Made by a program: the position numbers and the translations under genes
Shown here: positions 7,792 through 16,206 of the stretch, in pieces
Position numbering within the stretch: position 1 is the first letter of the stretch
How the letters are laid out: the number at the start of each line of letters is the position of its first letter
Source of the DNA: Akkermansia muciniphila
GTDB lineage: Bacteria; Verrucomicrobiota; Verrucomicrobiia; Limisphaerales; UBA9464
Assembly: GCA_945898055.1 (NCBI GenBank)
Contig: CAMDGV010000038.1
Span: 1-40,835 of the forward strand
Direction of reading: 5' to 3'
Length of the DNA: 40,835 nucleotides
The notes under the pieces: generated by a model
Database searches by the model: none
What the model saw: only the letters and a program-made list of their open reading frames with translations
Told to the model about the DNA's origin: nothing

Positions 7792-8943
7792 TCAGTATTT
7801 GGGGACAGTCGCGTCGATCTCGTCGGACCAAGCTCCGATTCCACCTTTGACGCTTTTCACATATTTGAAGCCCTGTTCGCGCAGAAAGCGGAGGGCTTTC
7901 ATCGATCGAACCCCGCTTTTGCAGTGGATGTAATACTGAACGTTGGGATCTAGTTCAGTGAAATGCTGAGGTAAGGTGCTCAGGGGGCAGAGCGGAACTC
8001 CCTTTATACCCGCGATTTGTTGCTCGTCAGGCTCGCGAACATCAATGACTCGAATCCCTAGAGAAGGCGTCTCTAGAGCCTTTTTCATTTCCTGAATACT
8101 GACCTCATCGGGATTGGATCCTGGGGAGGTCGGCTCAGGGAGAATCCCGCAAAACATTTCGTAATCGATCAGGGCGTTGATCGTTGGATTGGGGCCACAG
8201 AGCGGGCACTTAGGATCCTTCCGCAACTTCAGTTCGCGGAACTTCATATCCAGAGCATTGAAGAGCAGGAGACGTCCAATTAGAGAGGAACCTTTGTCGA
8301 GAGCGAGTTTTAGAATTTCGGTGGCTTGAATGCAGCCAATTATTCCAGGAAGAACTCCGAGAACGCCTCCTTCAGCGCAACTAGGGACCATCCCCGGGGG
8401 CGGCGGTTCTGGGTAGAGACAGCGGTAGCAGGGGCCACCCAAATGAGGCGCAAAGACACTAGCTTGCCCTTCAAAACGGAAGATGGATCCGTAGACATTT
8501 GGCTTCTTCAGGAGCACACAGGCGTCATTAGTCAGGTAACGCGTGGGGAAATTATCCGTGCCGTCGACAACAATGTCGTAGGGCCGGATCAGATCGAGTG
8601 CATTGTCTGCGGTGATGCGAGTCTTGTGTAACTCGACCTCGACGTTGGGATTTAATGCGTTGATAGAAATCTTCGCAGAATCCGCTTTAGACGTTCCTAC
8701 GTCGGCATCGGAGTGAAGAATCTGTCGTTGGAGGTTGGAGTGATCCACCGTGTCGAAGTCGACGATTCCCAGCCTACCGACCCCTGCTGCGGCTAGGTAC
8801 ATCGCAATCGGCGAACCGAGACCTCCAGCACCGATACATAGGACCGAGGTGTTTCGGATTTTGCGCTGACCGGCTAAGCCGACTTCCGGAAGAATTAAAT
8901 GGCGGGAGTAACGGCGAATCTCCTCATTGGTAAGCTCGAACAT
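7792..8943 (-). CDS. moeB: MoeB/ThiF-type adenylyltransferase with C-terminal rhodanese domain
   Basis: Adenylates the C-terminus of a small ubiquitin-like sulfur carrier (MoaD or ThiS type) and, through its rhodanese domain, can supply sulfur for thiocarboxylate formation in molybdopterin or thiamine synthesis. The N-terminal ThiF domain has RYSRHLILPEVG, the nucleotide loop GAGGLGSPIAMYLAAAGVG, IVDFDTVDHSNLQRQ and DGTDNFPTRY. Zinc ligands are CYRC and CPLC. The rhodanese domain (about 285-383) has VIDVREPDE and the active-site Cys in YIHCKSGVRS. The length of 383 suits the MoeZ/MoeBR class. It is the last gene of the leftward cluster. The sulfite oxidase at 14622 needs molybdopterin, so a use for the product lies close by, although MoaD is not in view. 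Confidence 0.92.
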   Translation of the reverse strand: MFELTNEEIRRYSRHLILPEVGLAGQRKIRNTSVLCIGAGGLGSPIAMYLAAAGVGRLGIVDFDTVDHSNLQRQILHSDADVGTSKADSAKISINALNPNVEVELHKTRITADNALDLIRPYDIVVDGTDNFPTRYLTNDACVLLKKPNVYGSIFRFEGQASVFAPHLGGPCYRCLYPEPPPPGMVPSCAEGGVLGVLPGIIGCIQATEILKLALDKGSSLIGRLLLFNALDMKFRELKLRKDPKCPLCGPNPTINALIDYEMFCGILPEPTSPGSNPDEVSIQEMKKALETPSLGIRVIDVREPDEQQIAGIKGVPLCPLSTLPQHFTELDPNVQYYIHCKSGVRSMKALRFLREQGFKYVKSVKGGIGAWSDEIDATVPKY

Positions 8944-9039
8944 ACGAAAGGTTTTAGGTTAGGCGGGTGTTGCCTTCGGAGAAAGAAAAGTTTCGGGTTA
9001 GAATCCTGTGGAGCGATGAGAGGGTCTTGAGGTGGGAAA

Positions 9040-10167
9040 TTACGTTAGAGATACGGCTGAGTGTGTTTGATGAGACTCTAAGGCAGCGGCAAATATTTGG
9101 TGGCTTCGGACGGCTTCATCCGGTGTGACACAGCCGAAACGATCTCCCAGAACGCCTGCTCGTTCGGCGGCATAAGCGGCCCACATCTGTAAAAAACAAT
9201 CTGGGAAACCGGGCTCAAATATACCACCAGTAATGGTTGGGAAAGGGGTTTGAAAACCCAATTCTGTTCGGTTCCACCACTGTTCTTTCTGCCGATCGAA
9301 GACCCAGAGAGTCTTGGGTTCGGCGGTTGAGTAGCGAATACCACCTTCGGTGCCTAAGACCTCGATCGACCAAGTATTGGTGGAGCCTGGCGCGAGGCGT
9401 TTTGTTTCCAAACGCATGGGGGTTTCTAAGCCGTCGATCACCACATCCGTATGCAGCATGGCATTGTCCCAAGTATCGCAGGGAGCCATTCCGCCGCGGC
9501 CATCGGGCCGTTCGGAATATATTTTTTGGAGCTGAGCATAGACGCGGATGGGGTTCCAACCCAGTCGGAGGGGGAGGTGGACCACATGCATACCGAGGTC
9601 GCCCATGACCCCAATTTCTCCACAAGACCGGACCTGCCGTTTCCAGTTAACCGGTTTTGAGGGGTCGAGATCGCTGGAGTGCCAGAAGCAGGAACGGATT
9701 TCCAGAGGTTTGCCGAGTCGACCAGATTGGACGAATTGAACGACTCGTTGGGGACCGGGGAGGAAGGGGAATTCAGAACTGCAGCGGACGAAACGACCAG
9801 AAACCGCCGCGGCATCACCGATACGACGAGCGGCGGCGAGATCGATGCCAAAAGGTTTCTCGGCGAGAAGGTCTTTTCCTGCTTTGAGCACGTCTAGATA
9901 GATAGATTCGTGCAGGTGATGAGGAACGGCGACGTAGACGACATCGACCTCGGGTGAGGCGAGGAGTTCATGATGACTTTGGGTAAGAAGCTTGACCGAA
10001 GGAATTTGGCGAAACCAGTCGAGGAGGGATTGCTGAAGGTCACAGACGGCGACTAATTCGACCTGAACAGGGAAATTATTGAGAACAAACCAGCGCGCAA
10101 AGGCGCTAGCAGCTTCGCGACCCATCAGGCCGCCGCCAATGATACCGACTCGCAAAATAGAGTTCAT
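9040..10167 (-). CDS. Gfo/Idh/MocA family oxidoreductase
   Basis: NAD(P)-dependent dehydrogenase of the glucose-fructose oxidoreductase family, cytoplasmic. The N-terminal Rossmann fold has VGIIGGGLMGREAASAF. VVYVAVPHHLHESI precedes the signature AEKPFGIDLAAARRI, whose Lys in EKP is the usual catalytic or substrate residue. The C-terminal alpha/beta domain has GDLGMHVVHLPLRLGW, where the His is often catalytic. The substrate cannot be read from sequence but is most often a sugar, inositol or sugar acid. The 375 residues are typical and there is no signal peptide, unlike many secreted relatives in this phylum. It sits 35 bases after an unknown gene and 96 before moeB. Confidence 0.9.
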   Translation of the reverse strand: MNSILRVGIIGGGLMGREAASAFARWFVLNNFPVQVELVAVCDLQQSLLDWFRQIPSVKLLTQSHHELLASPEVDVVYVAVPHHLHESIYLDVLKAGKDLLAEKPFGIDLAAARRIGDAAAVSGRFVRCSSEFPFLPGPQRVVQFVQSGRLGKPLEIRSCFWHSSDLDPSKPVNWKRQVRSCGEIGVMGDLGMHVVHLPLRLGWNPIRVYAQLQKIYSERPDGRGGMAPCDTWDNAMLHTDVVIDGLETPMRLETKRLAPGSTNTWSIEVLGTEGGIRYSTAEPKTLWVFDRQKEQWWNRTELGFQTPFPTITGGIFEPGFPDCFLQMWAAYAAERAGVLGDRFGCVTPDEAVRSHQIFAAALESHQTHSAVSLT

Positions 10168-10202
10168 TTTAGAAAGGGATAAAAAGGGATTTCAGAAGAA
10201 AG

Positions 10203-10940
10203 TTAAGCCGAAGGTGGTGGCGAGGGCACTCTGGCCCAGAGCGAGTCTTCCAGAGCCTTTAGCTTTTCTTTCAGAACCTCGTTCTCTTGATTGCGAAGGA
10301 GTTGTTCAGAAAGCCAAGTTAAGGCTGGGTTTCCATTCGTGTGTCGCGACAAAAGGTCGAAAAACTCCGTTTCGGTGAGTTGGGCATCTTCGAGCAGTTC
10401 GGTCAAAGGTTGACCTGTGGTAATTTCTCGATGCATTCGGAGCACTCTTTGCAGTTCCCTAGCGGGAGATTCCCGTTGACCAAACTGGGGTGCAGAACTT
10501 GGTTTACCCTCAGAATCGACGCCTAGCTTACGTGGGTTCAAGGCTAGGCCGGTTGGCACAATGGTGCCCAATCTGCCTTCCCTTTCTGGCACACGATCGA
10601 CGTGATCTTTAACGTGAAGCCATAAAGTAGTGAGACGCTGCCCGTTGGCTCGGAGACCGATACTTTTCCAGAAACTTCTTTCCACCCGACGCAATCCGCT
10701 AAGTTCAGAGATAGCCCGGGCGACGTGTCGACTGGATCGCGCACGACCCATCTGTTGAAGAATATCAATTTCCGAGGCGAACAACTCTGGATTTAGACGG
10801 TAAGTGAGGGCGGCGAGCGGGCGGAAAATCCAATGAACAGATTGAACAAGAGCGCGCGCGACAAATTGGTCTTCTGAGCACTCATAATAGGCACAGAAGG
10901 CCGCCTTAAAATTCGGATAATCAGGAGTGTTGGAAGCCAT
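10203..10940 (-). CDS. Conserved-looking protein of unknown function
   Basis: No family I can name with assurance. The 245 residues are soluble and mainly helical. The N-terminal part (YPNFKAAFCAYYECSEDQF, then LNPELFASEIDILQQMGRA) resembles small verrucomicrobial proteins of unknown role that share an N-P-x-x-F-x-x-D/E-x-x-x-I-x-x-x-G pattern. The middle is basic (RRVERSFWKSIGLRANGQR). The C-terminus is predicted coiled coil (LLRNQENEVLKEKLKALE), ending in a Pro/Ser tail. It lies in the middle of the leftward cluster with 33- and 35-base gaps, so co-expression with the LarA-like and Gfo/Idh/MocA genes is likely. Confidence 0.7.
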   Translation of the reverse strand: MASNTPDYPNFKAAFCAYYECSEDQFVARALVQSVHWIFRPLAALTYRLNPELFASEIDILQQMGRARSSRHVARAISELSGLRRVERSFWKSIGLRANGQRLTTLWLHVKDHVDRVPEREGRLGTIVPTGLALNPRKLGVDSEGKPSSAPQFGQRESPARELQRVLRMHREITTGQPLTELLEDAQLTETEFFDLLSRHTNGNPALTWLSEQLLRNQENEVLKEKLKALEDSLWARVPSPPPSA

Positions 10941-10973
10941 AGATTGCGCCGAGGATGAGGGCTAACCTCAGGA

Positions 10974-12230
10974 TTAGCTTGAACTGAGGGTCTCCTCGCT
11001 GGTGGGTTGAGGCAGTAGTCGGTATAAGGTTTCACCCGCCTTGGGTACATAAAGAATACCCTCCTCTTCGCGACCCTGATAGTCGCTCGCGGTGATAGTG
11101 CGCCAGTCGCGATACCCTAGATTAATCTCCTGACATATTTTCTCGGAAATACCGGTGGCTAGAGTGACCCGTGCCCGTTGAGTCTCGATGCCGTTTTCAT
11201 AAGTACCTAGCCCGAAAACATGGGTACTATGAGCCAGAGTTCCCCAAGGGAAGTGCTTGAACTGATCCCATTGTTTGAGGAAGTAATCTCGGCAGTGATA
11301 GCCGACCTGCCGAATAAGTTCACCGTGGACCACACTAATTTCGTGGAGGTGAGGTGCGTAGATGATGAGCTCACCGCCTGGGGCAAGGACCGGTTCTAGT
11401 TTGTACATGCACTTCGCACCGACCCAGAGTTCGTCGTACATGGATGGAGCACAGCTTAAGATCGTGTGGAAAGGGCGCGGTTTCCATTCGATATGGGTTT
11501 TTGCCGAAAGATCGGCCGCCTCGGTCCAAGCCTCTTCAGGGGTACCTGAGATCAGTCCACGCAGGCCGCCGCCAGGTTGAACTACCATGGCAAAGCAGAG
11601 TTTTGGAATGGGCACCATCGCCCCAGCTCGATCGACCACCCGGCGGACCGGCGTCCACTTGTGACCGATAACTCCCATCGTAGTAATCACCGCACCTAAC
11701 CAGTGGAAGAAATTGAGAATTTCTGGACCACCGACACCCGGGAATAAGTATTTATTGCCGCCGCTGAATCCGACCACTTCATGGGGAAAAACAGGGCCGA
11801 CGATAATGATCTGATCACACTCCAGTACTCGTTTATTGATCGACACCGGGACCTCCATGGCGAAGAGGCCATCGGAAAGCTCTCTGACGTCTTCCGAAGA
11901 CAATGTTCCCAAGCGATGCAAGGCGTCCGGATTGTCCCATTCGTGATTAAAAAATCGAACACCCGCATAGCGGGTTGATCTCTCGGTTGAGGTGATGTCT
12001 AGGCGTGCGCAAATTGCGTCGTCCGACATGGGTGGATGGGTGCCCAAGGCCACTAAAATATCAAAGGTGGCGACTGCGCTGCCGATTCGGTCAAATAATA
12101 TCTTGAAGAGAAGTCCCACTGGAGCGGTTCGTGTGCTATCGGGAATAATCAGTAGAATCCGTTTTCCTCGATAGGTCTCGATTGGGCAGCTTCGAGCAAC
12201 TTCGTTCACCACATCTTGTTCGGTCATCAT
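10974..12230 (-). CDS. LarA-like nickel-pincer racemase family protein (DUF2088)
   Basis: Homologue of lactate racemase LarA, which interconverts 2-hydroxyacid enantiomers using a nickel-pincer nucleotide bound to a lysine. Key motifs are DSTRTAP (D31, R34), ALGTHPPMS (H65), FPHEVVGFSGGNKYLFPGVG (H150 and K160) and NFFHWLG (H176). The spacing of H150, K160 and H176 is identical to that of H174, K184 and H200 in Lactiplantibacillus LarA, where they are catalytic base, cofactor lysine and nickel ligand. It is therefore probably an active pincer enzyme, though its substrate need not be lactate. LarB, LarC and LarE, which make the cofactor, are not in the window. This is one of few genes here with a clear ribosome site (AAGAGGAAACCT before the ATG). 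Third gene of the accD cluster. Confidence 0.87.
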   Translation of the reverse strand: MMTEQDVVNEVARSCPIETYRGKRILLIIPDSTRTAPVGLLFKILFDRIGSAVATFDILVALGTHPPMSDDAICARLDITSTERSTRYAGVRFFNHEWDNPDALHRLGTLSSEDVRELSDGLFAMEVPVSINKRVLECDQIIIVGPVFPHEVVGFSGGNKYLFPGVGGPEILNFFHWLGAVITTMGVIGHKWTPVRRVVDRAGAMVPIPKLCFAMVVQPGGGLRGLISGTPEEAWTEAADLSAKTHIEWKPRPFHTILSCAPSMYDELWVGAKCMYKLEPVLAPGGELIIYAPHLHEISVVHGELIRQVGYHCRDYFLKQWDQFKHFPWGTLAHSTHVFGLGTYENGIETQRARVTLATGISEKICQEINLGYRDWRTITASDYQGREEEGILYVPKAGETLYRLLPQPTSEETLSSS

Positions 12231-12279
12231 AGGTTTCCTCTTTCGACGAGCAGATTTTTAAAGGGCGTCTGGGTGTCGT

Positions 12280-12759
12280 TTATTCTCGAAGAGACGCTAG
12301 CACTTCCGCCGCGTGCCCTTCTGGTTTAACCGTGGTCCAAATACGGACAATCCGGCTGTCGGGTCCAATATGGAAGGTCACCCGGTAAGTGCCCATATAC
12401 TTGCGTCCCATAAACATTTTTTCGCCCCAGACACCGTAAGCACGGACGATGGATTGATCCACATCGGCGAGAAGCAGAAATGGGAGTTCAAACTTCGCGG
12501 TAAACTTGACGTGGGATTTAATTGGATCGGTACTTACTCCAAGCACAACGACTCCGGCGGCTTTGAATTCCGCATAGATATCCCGAAACTCGCAGGCTTC
12601 TCGAGTGCACCCAGGGGTGTTGTCTTTGGGATAAAAAAAGAGGACGAAGTTGCGCCCCTTAAATCCAGACAAGTTGAGGAGCGATCCATCGGTTGACGTG
12701 GCCGAAAATTCGGGGGCGAGATCGCCTGCCTTTAGCGAAAGCGTGAGTTCTTTGGCCAT
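12280..12759 (-). CDS. bcp: Thiol peroxidase, PrxQ/BCP type
   Basis: Reduces hydrogen peroxide and organic peroxides with thioredoxin as usual electron donor, in the cytoplasm. The 159 residues are typical. The peroxidatic motif is YPKDNTPGCTREACEF with T48, peroxidatic C51 and resolving C56, the four-residue spacing of the alpha-helical PrxQ subtype. The other conserved elements are present: GVSTDPIKSHVKF, LPFLLLADVDQSIVRAYGV and the late Arg in TYRVTFHIG. The gene lies 23 bases after accD and 49 before the LarA-like gene, so it is probably within one transcript. Confidence 0.94.
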   Translation of the reverse strand: MAKELTLSLKAGDLAPEFSATSTDGSLLNLSGFKGRNFVLFFYPKDNTPGCTREACEFRDIYAEFKAAGVVVLGVSTDPIKSHVKFTAKFELPFLLLADVDQSIVRAYGVWGEKMFMGRKYMGTYRVTFHIGPDSRIVRIWTTVKPEGHAAEVLASLRE

Positions 12760-12782
12760 ATTTAAAAAGAGGGTGAGGCGAC

Positions 12783-13724
12783 TTAGGAAGCAACCCGATT
12801 AGCCATCAAATAGTGGAGGTAGCTGATGAGGCGTTGCTTCATTTCCAATCGAGGAACAATAGCGTCAATGAGCCCGCGTTGTTTGAGGAATTCCGCGGTT
12901 TGAAAGTCGGGGGGTAACTCCGACTGGGTGGTGGCCTCGACGACACGACGTCCAGCAAAGCCAATCATCGCACAGGGTTCAGCAAGAATGAGATCACCAA
13001 CGCTGGCAAAACTGGCCATGACTCCGGCGGTGGTGGGATCGGTTAGGACGCTAATGTAGGGAAGATTTCGTCGAGCATGATAGGCTAAGGCACCACAGGT
13101 TTTAGCCATCTGCATCAGGCTGAACATCCCCTCGTACATCCGCGCCCCACCGCTGCTAGAAACAATCACTAAAGGTAGGCCGCGATCGGTCGCCGTCTCT
13201 ATCAGACGCGTCAACTTCTCCCCAACAACCGAGCCCATCGAGCCTCCAAGAAAGCTGAAATCCATCACCCCTAATGCAACGCGATGTGTCCCGATCAATC
13301 CGACTCCTGTCACGACCGCATCCTTTAGCATTGGCATTTTCTTGCGATAGGAGAGCAACTTCGACTCGTAACTAGAACTCCCAGTGAACTTGAGGATGTC
13401 CACGCTCTCCATCAGTGGATCGATTTCTTCAAAGGAGCAGGTCTCGACCATTGAGTGGATCCGCTCACGTGCTCCTAATTTGAAGTGATGAGTACAGTTG
13501 GGGCAAACCTTCAGGTTATCATCGAGTTCCTTATCGTAGATTAGGCCACTACACCTAGGGCATTTAATCCATAATCCCTCAGGAATATCGCGTTTTTTAG
13601 TTTTTGACGTCAGCTTGGGTCTGCTCGGAAACGAGTTGCTAGCTCCGTCCCGAGTGGGAGGTGTCACGGCGGGCGGAACTTGCTCAACGTCGATCTGTTT
13701 CCTTCGGATGCCTCGTGTAGCCAT
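12783..13724 (-). CDS. accD: Acetyl-CoA carboxylase carboxyltransferase subunit beta
   Basis: Beta subunit of the carboxyltransferase that moves the carboxyl from biotin to acetyl-CoA, making malonyl-CoA for fatty acid synthesis. After a basic N-terminal extension of about 50 residues that is longer than usual, the zinc ribbon has CPRC and CPNC (WIKCPRCSGLIYDKELDDN then LKVCPNCTHHF). The crotonase fold shows MDFSFLGGSMGSVVGEK, the oxyanion motif SSSGGARMYEG and LTDPTTAGVMASFA. The alpha subunit gene accA is not in the window. First gene of the six-gene leftward cluster. No Shine-Dalgarno sequence precedes the ATG at 13722-13724. Confidence 0.95.
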   Translation of the reverse strand: MATRGIRRKQIDVEQVPPAVTPPTRDGASNSFPSRPKLTSKTKKRDIPEGLWIKCPRCSGLIYDKELDDNLKVCPNCTHHFKLGARERIHSMVETCSFEEIDPLMESVDILKFTGSSSYESKLLSYRKKMPMLKDAVVTGVGLIGTHRVALGVMDFSFLGGSMGSVVGEKLTRLIETATDRGLPLVIVSSSGGARMYEGMFSLMQMAKTCGALAYHARRNLPYISVLTDPTTAGVMASFASVGDLILAEPCAMIGFAGRRVVEATTQSELPPDFQTAEFLKQRGLIDAIVPRLEMKQRLISYLHYLMANRVAS

Positions 13725-14049
13725 GTTGATTAACGCTTTAGTTCAGCGTCTTCTTTTTGGGAATTTAACCTCTCTACTTCCCGTTGACCAGCCTCCTTCT
13801 AGCCGATGTCGGTTTCCGGTCCCAACCCAGCCTCGGTGGAGACAAGAGATTGGAACTTGCGTCTTAGGGAGAGAGATAGATGTCAGGGCTGATTCATCTG
13901 CATCTGAATAGTTTTCTGTGACGGGGGCTCGTTTGCATTTTGACCGATTTATTTTTACGGCCCGTGTTCAAGATTTGCGTTTCGTAGCAACAATTTGCCC
14001 GCCGAAGCGGATCTGCTCAAGCGAGTCACGGTCCGTCTGATCGATCCCC
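13725..14049. other. Intergenic stretch upstream of accD
   Basis: No gene is seen. It should contain the promoter of the accD cluster on the minus strand, but no box pair is clear enough to name. The right-hand part (from about 13960) differs in character and probably belongs to the ISAs1 relic that follows. Confidence 0.4.
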
Positions 14050-14385
14050 ATGAACCCGGCCAAGCCGCCCGGCCCACCCGAGGTGGGATACCACGTGAGC
14101 AGTATCGCGCTGGAGGCCCTGAGCGATGAGGAAATATCCCAGTTGATCTGCGATCACTGGTCGGCCATCGAGAACGGGGTGCATTACCGGCGGGACGTGA
14201 GCTTTCAGGAGGACCAGTGCCGGGTGAAGGACCGAGTCGGGGCCGAGATGCTGGCGGCGATGCGAAACCTAGCGGTTGGGCTCTACGAACTGGAGTTGGA
14301 ACGAGGACGGACCCAAGCCGATTCGTTGAGGAACTGGATGAAGGGTCAGACGTTCAGCAACGCACACCAGATGCTCCGGCGTTGA
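14050..14385 (+). pseudogene. C-terminal relic of an ISAs1 family transposase
   Basis: Only the last quarter or so of a DDE transposase is left. GYHVSSIALEAL leads into ICDHWSAIENGVHYRRDVSF, with the Glu of the DDE triad in the family motif HW-x-IEN-x-LH, then QEDQCRVKDRVGAEMLAAMR, which matches the ISAs1 C-terminal pattern. A TGA at 14038-14040 precedes the ATG in the same frame and no upstream catalytic Asp motifs are present, so the protein cannot be functional. The following 236 bases to sorA contain no recognisable gene. Confidence 0.75.
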
Positions 14386-14621
14386 ACGGCAGCGGCGGTC
14401 TAGCAGAAAGAGGGTAGAACCCGCAGAGAGGAGCGTGTCAGACGCCGGGAAAGGGCTTCACCAAGCTCATCCGGCACGCCGACGAACCTCAGATGCTGCA
14501 ATCGACCGAAAACCCGGCCGATTCGTCTGCCTACCCAAATGCCGATGAATCCGCCTTGGGAAGTCGGAGGACTGTGAGCACAAGGGCTTCCCATTTGTTA
14601 ATTTCGGCCTAGGCTCATTTC

Positions 14622-15836
14622 ATGCTTAATCATCGCCCTATCTTGGACCGCCGTCGGTTCCTGCAGGCTGGATTGATCGGTATGACCGGGGTGGTGATGG
14701 GAGAGAGGGTGGAATTGCCCTTCGAGAATGGACATCGACCGCTGGTAAAATATCCGCAAAAACGTCCATTGATTCGTTTGACGGCAAGACCGCCCCAGCT
14801 TGAGACGCCATTTTCTGTTTTCAATGAAAGCTTGCTGACCCCTAACGACGCTTTTTTTGTTCGTTATCATTTGGGCGGTGCCCCGCCACCCGCCTCGGTC
14901 TTGGACACTACTGTCTTTCGTTTAACCGTTTCCGGTTCGGTTGGGCGATCTCTTACCTTTTCCTTGGATGAATTAAAGGCTCAGTTTGAAACGGTAGAAA
15001 TAGTAGCTGTGAACCAATGTTCCGGAAATAGTCGTGGCTATTTTACACCCCGAGTACCGGGAGGCCAATTGGGACATGGAGCAATGGGGTGCGCACGCTG
15101 GACCGGGGTACGATTAGCCGATCTTTTAAAAGCGGCCGAACTTTCTGTGGGTGCGAAGCAAGTGGTTTTTGATGGGATGGATCGACCGTTGCTTGCAGGA
15201 ATTCCTGATTTTGTAAAAGCCTTATCACTCGATCAGGCACTGAATTCGGATGTCCTGTTGGCTTGGGCAATGAATGGCGAGGCTTTACCGTGGTTAAATG
15301 GATTTCCATTGCGTCTCGTGCTTCCTGGTCATTACGGCACTTATTGGGTTAAACACTTGCATTCAATCCGGGTCGTTGATGAGGAGTTTAAAGGGTTTTG
15401 GATGAGTCCGGCCTATCGAATCCCTGAAGATCCCTGTGCCCATGTGTTACCGGGAACGCCGCCAGGGCGGACGATTCCTATTTCGCGTTTTAACGTTCGG
15501 TCCTTTCTGACCAGTCATTTGGAGGGGCAAACGATTCGGTCTGGTCACGACAGCATCTTGCGCGGAATAGCCTTTGACGGTGGGAGCGGTATTAGTGAGG
15601 TGCTGGTGTCGACGGATGAGGGAAGCAATTGGCGCGGGGCCGAGTTGGGGCGCGACTTCGGTCGGTTCGCCTTTCGTGAATGGACCCTAGCTTGGCGGCC
15701 GAAGGGCGTAAATTCTTGCAGTATCCGCGTCCGAGCTATGAATCGACTGGGTGAAAGTCAACCCCTAGAACCGCTTTGGAATCCGGCCGGATACATGCGC
15801 AATGTTGTCGAGAAAACTTCTTTAAAACTGATATGA
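14622..15836 (+). CDS. sorA: Sulfite:cytochrome c oxidoreductase, molybdopterin subunit
   Basis: Oxidises sulfite to sulfate in the periplasm and passes electrons to its cytochrome subunit. The N-terminus carries a twin-arginine signal (DRRRFLQAG at 9-17), consistent with export folded with molybdopterin. The cofactor-binding Cys is C133 in VNQCSGNSRG, exactly the SorA form of the motif. PGGQLGHGAMGCARWTGV, LPWLNGFPLRLVLPGHYG and YWVKHLHSIRV follow in the usual order. The C-terminal dimerisation domain includes IRGIAFDGG-like RGIAFDGGSGISEV and EWTLAWRPKG. The 404 residues match the SorA class. The stop overlaps the start of sorB (ATGA), so the two are translationally coupled. The role may be detoxification of sulfite from organosulfur breakdown or energy gain. 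Confidence 0.92.
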   Translation: MLNHRPILDRRRFLQAGLIGMTGVVMGERVELPFENGHRPLVKYPQKRPLIRLTARPPQLETPFSVFNESLLTPNDAFFVRYHLGGAPPPASVLDTTVFRLTVSGSVGRSLTFSLDELKAQFETVEIVAVNQCSGNSRGYFTPRVPGGQLGHGAMGCARWTGVRLADLLKAAELSVGAKQVVFDGMDRPLLAGIPDFVKALSLDQALNSDVLLAWAMNGEALPWLNGFPLRLVLPGHYGTYWVKHLHSIRVVDEEFKGFWMSPAYRIPEDPCAHVLPGTPPGRTIPISRFNVRSFLTSHLEGQTIRSGHDSILRGIAFDGGSGISEVLVSTDEGSNWRGAELGRDFGRFAFREWTLAWRPKGVNSCSIRVRAMNRLGESQPLEPLWNPAGYMRNVVEKTSLKLI

Positions 15837-16183
15837 AAGACCAAGTCATTGGATTTAAATTCGCCCTGTCGATTGCTTGGATTTTACTCGCCCCCTGCGT
15901 CGGAGACATCCCCTCGGAACCTCTTCGAAATCAGTTTGTGAAGGACGCCTGGAAATTGCCCGTTGGAGAACCTGTAGTGCCAGCCGACGAAGCCTCGATG
16001 CCTTTACGCAAACATTGTCTGGTCTGTCATTCTCCAGATTATATGACGACTCAACCTCAACTGAGTCGTAAGGTGTGGGAAGCGAATGTGGAGAAAATGC
16101 GTTCAAAGTATGCCGCCCCTATTCCCAGCAATGCTGTTCCAACAATCGTGGATTCTTTGATGAAACAACAGAGCGCCCGCTAG
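15833..16183 (+). CDS. sorB: Sulfite:cytochrome c oxidoreductase, c-type cytochrome subunit
   Basis: Small mono-haem cytochrome c that takes electrons from SorA and hands them to the respiratory chain. The start is the ATG at 15833 within the sorA stop (ATGA); this gives a Sec signal peptide (FALSIAWILLAPCVGD). A longer frame begins upstream but would lack the signal position. The haem site is CLVCH at residues 62-66. The downstream segment (DYMTTQPQLSRKVWEANVEK then MRSKYAAPIP) is the usual SorB pattern and should supply the distal Met ligand. At 116 residues it matches the family. The next gene converges from the other strand 23 bases on. Confidence 0.9.
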   Translation: MKDQVIGFKFALSIAWILLAPCVGDIPSEPLRNQFVKDAWKLPVGEPVVPADEASMPLRKHCLVCHSPDYMTTQPQLSRKVWEANVEKMRSKYAAPIPSNAVPTIVDSLMKQQSAR

Positions 16184-16206
16184 GCCCAAGAAGGACGTTC
16201 TTTTCC

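Noticed and set aside
7556-7953. Rightward frame with signal-like MSMRRLLRVLAVMLSITLP
   Set aside because: It runs into and overlaps the opposite-strand moeB gene, has no recognisable domain after the hydrophobic stretch, and no ribosome site. A truncated gene start is possible but not supportable.
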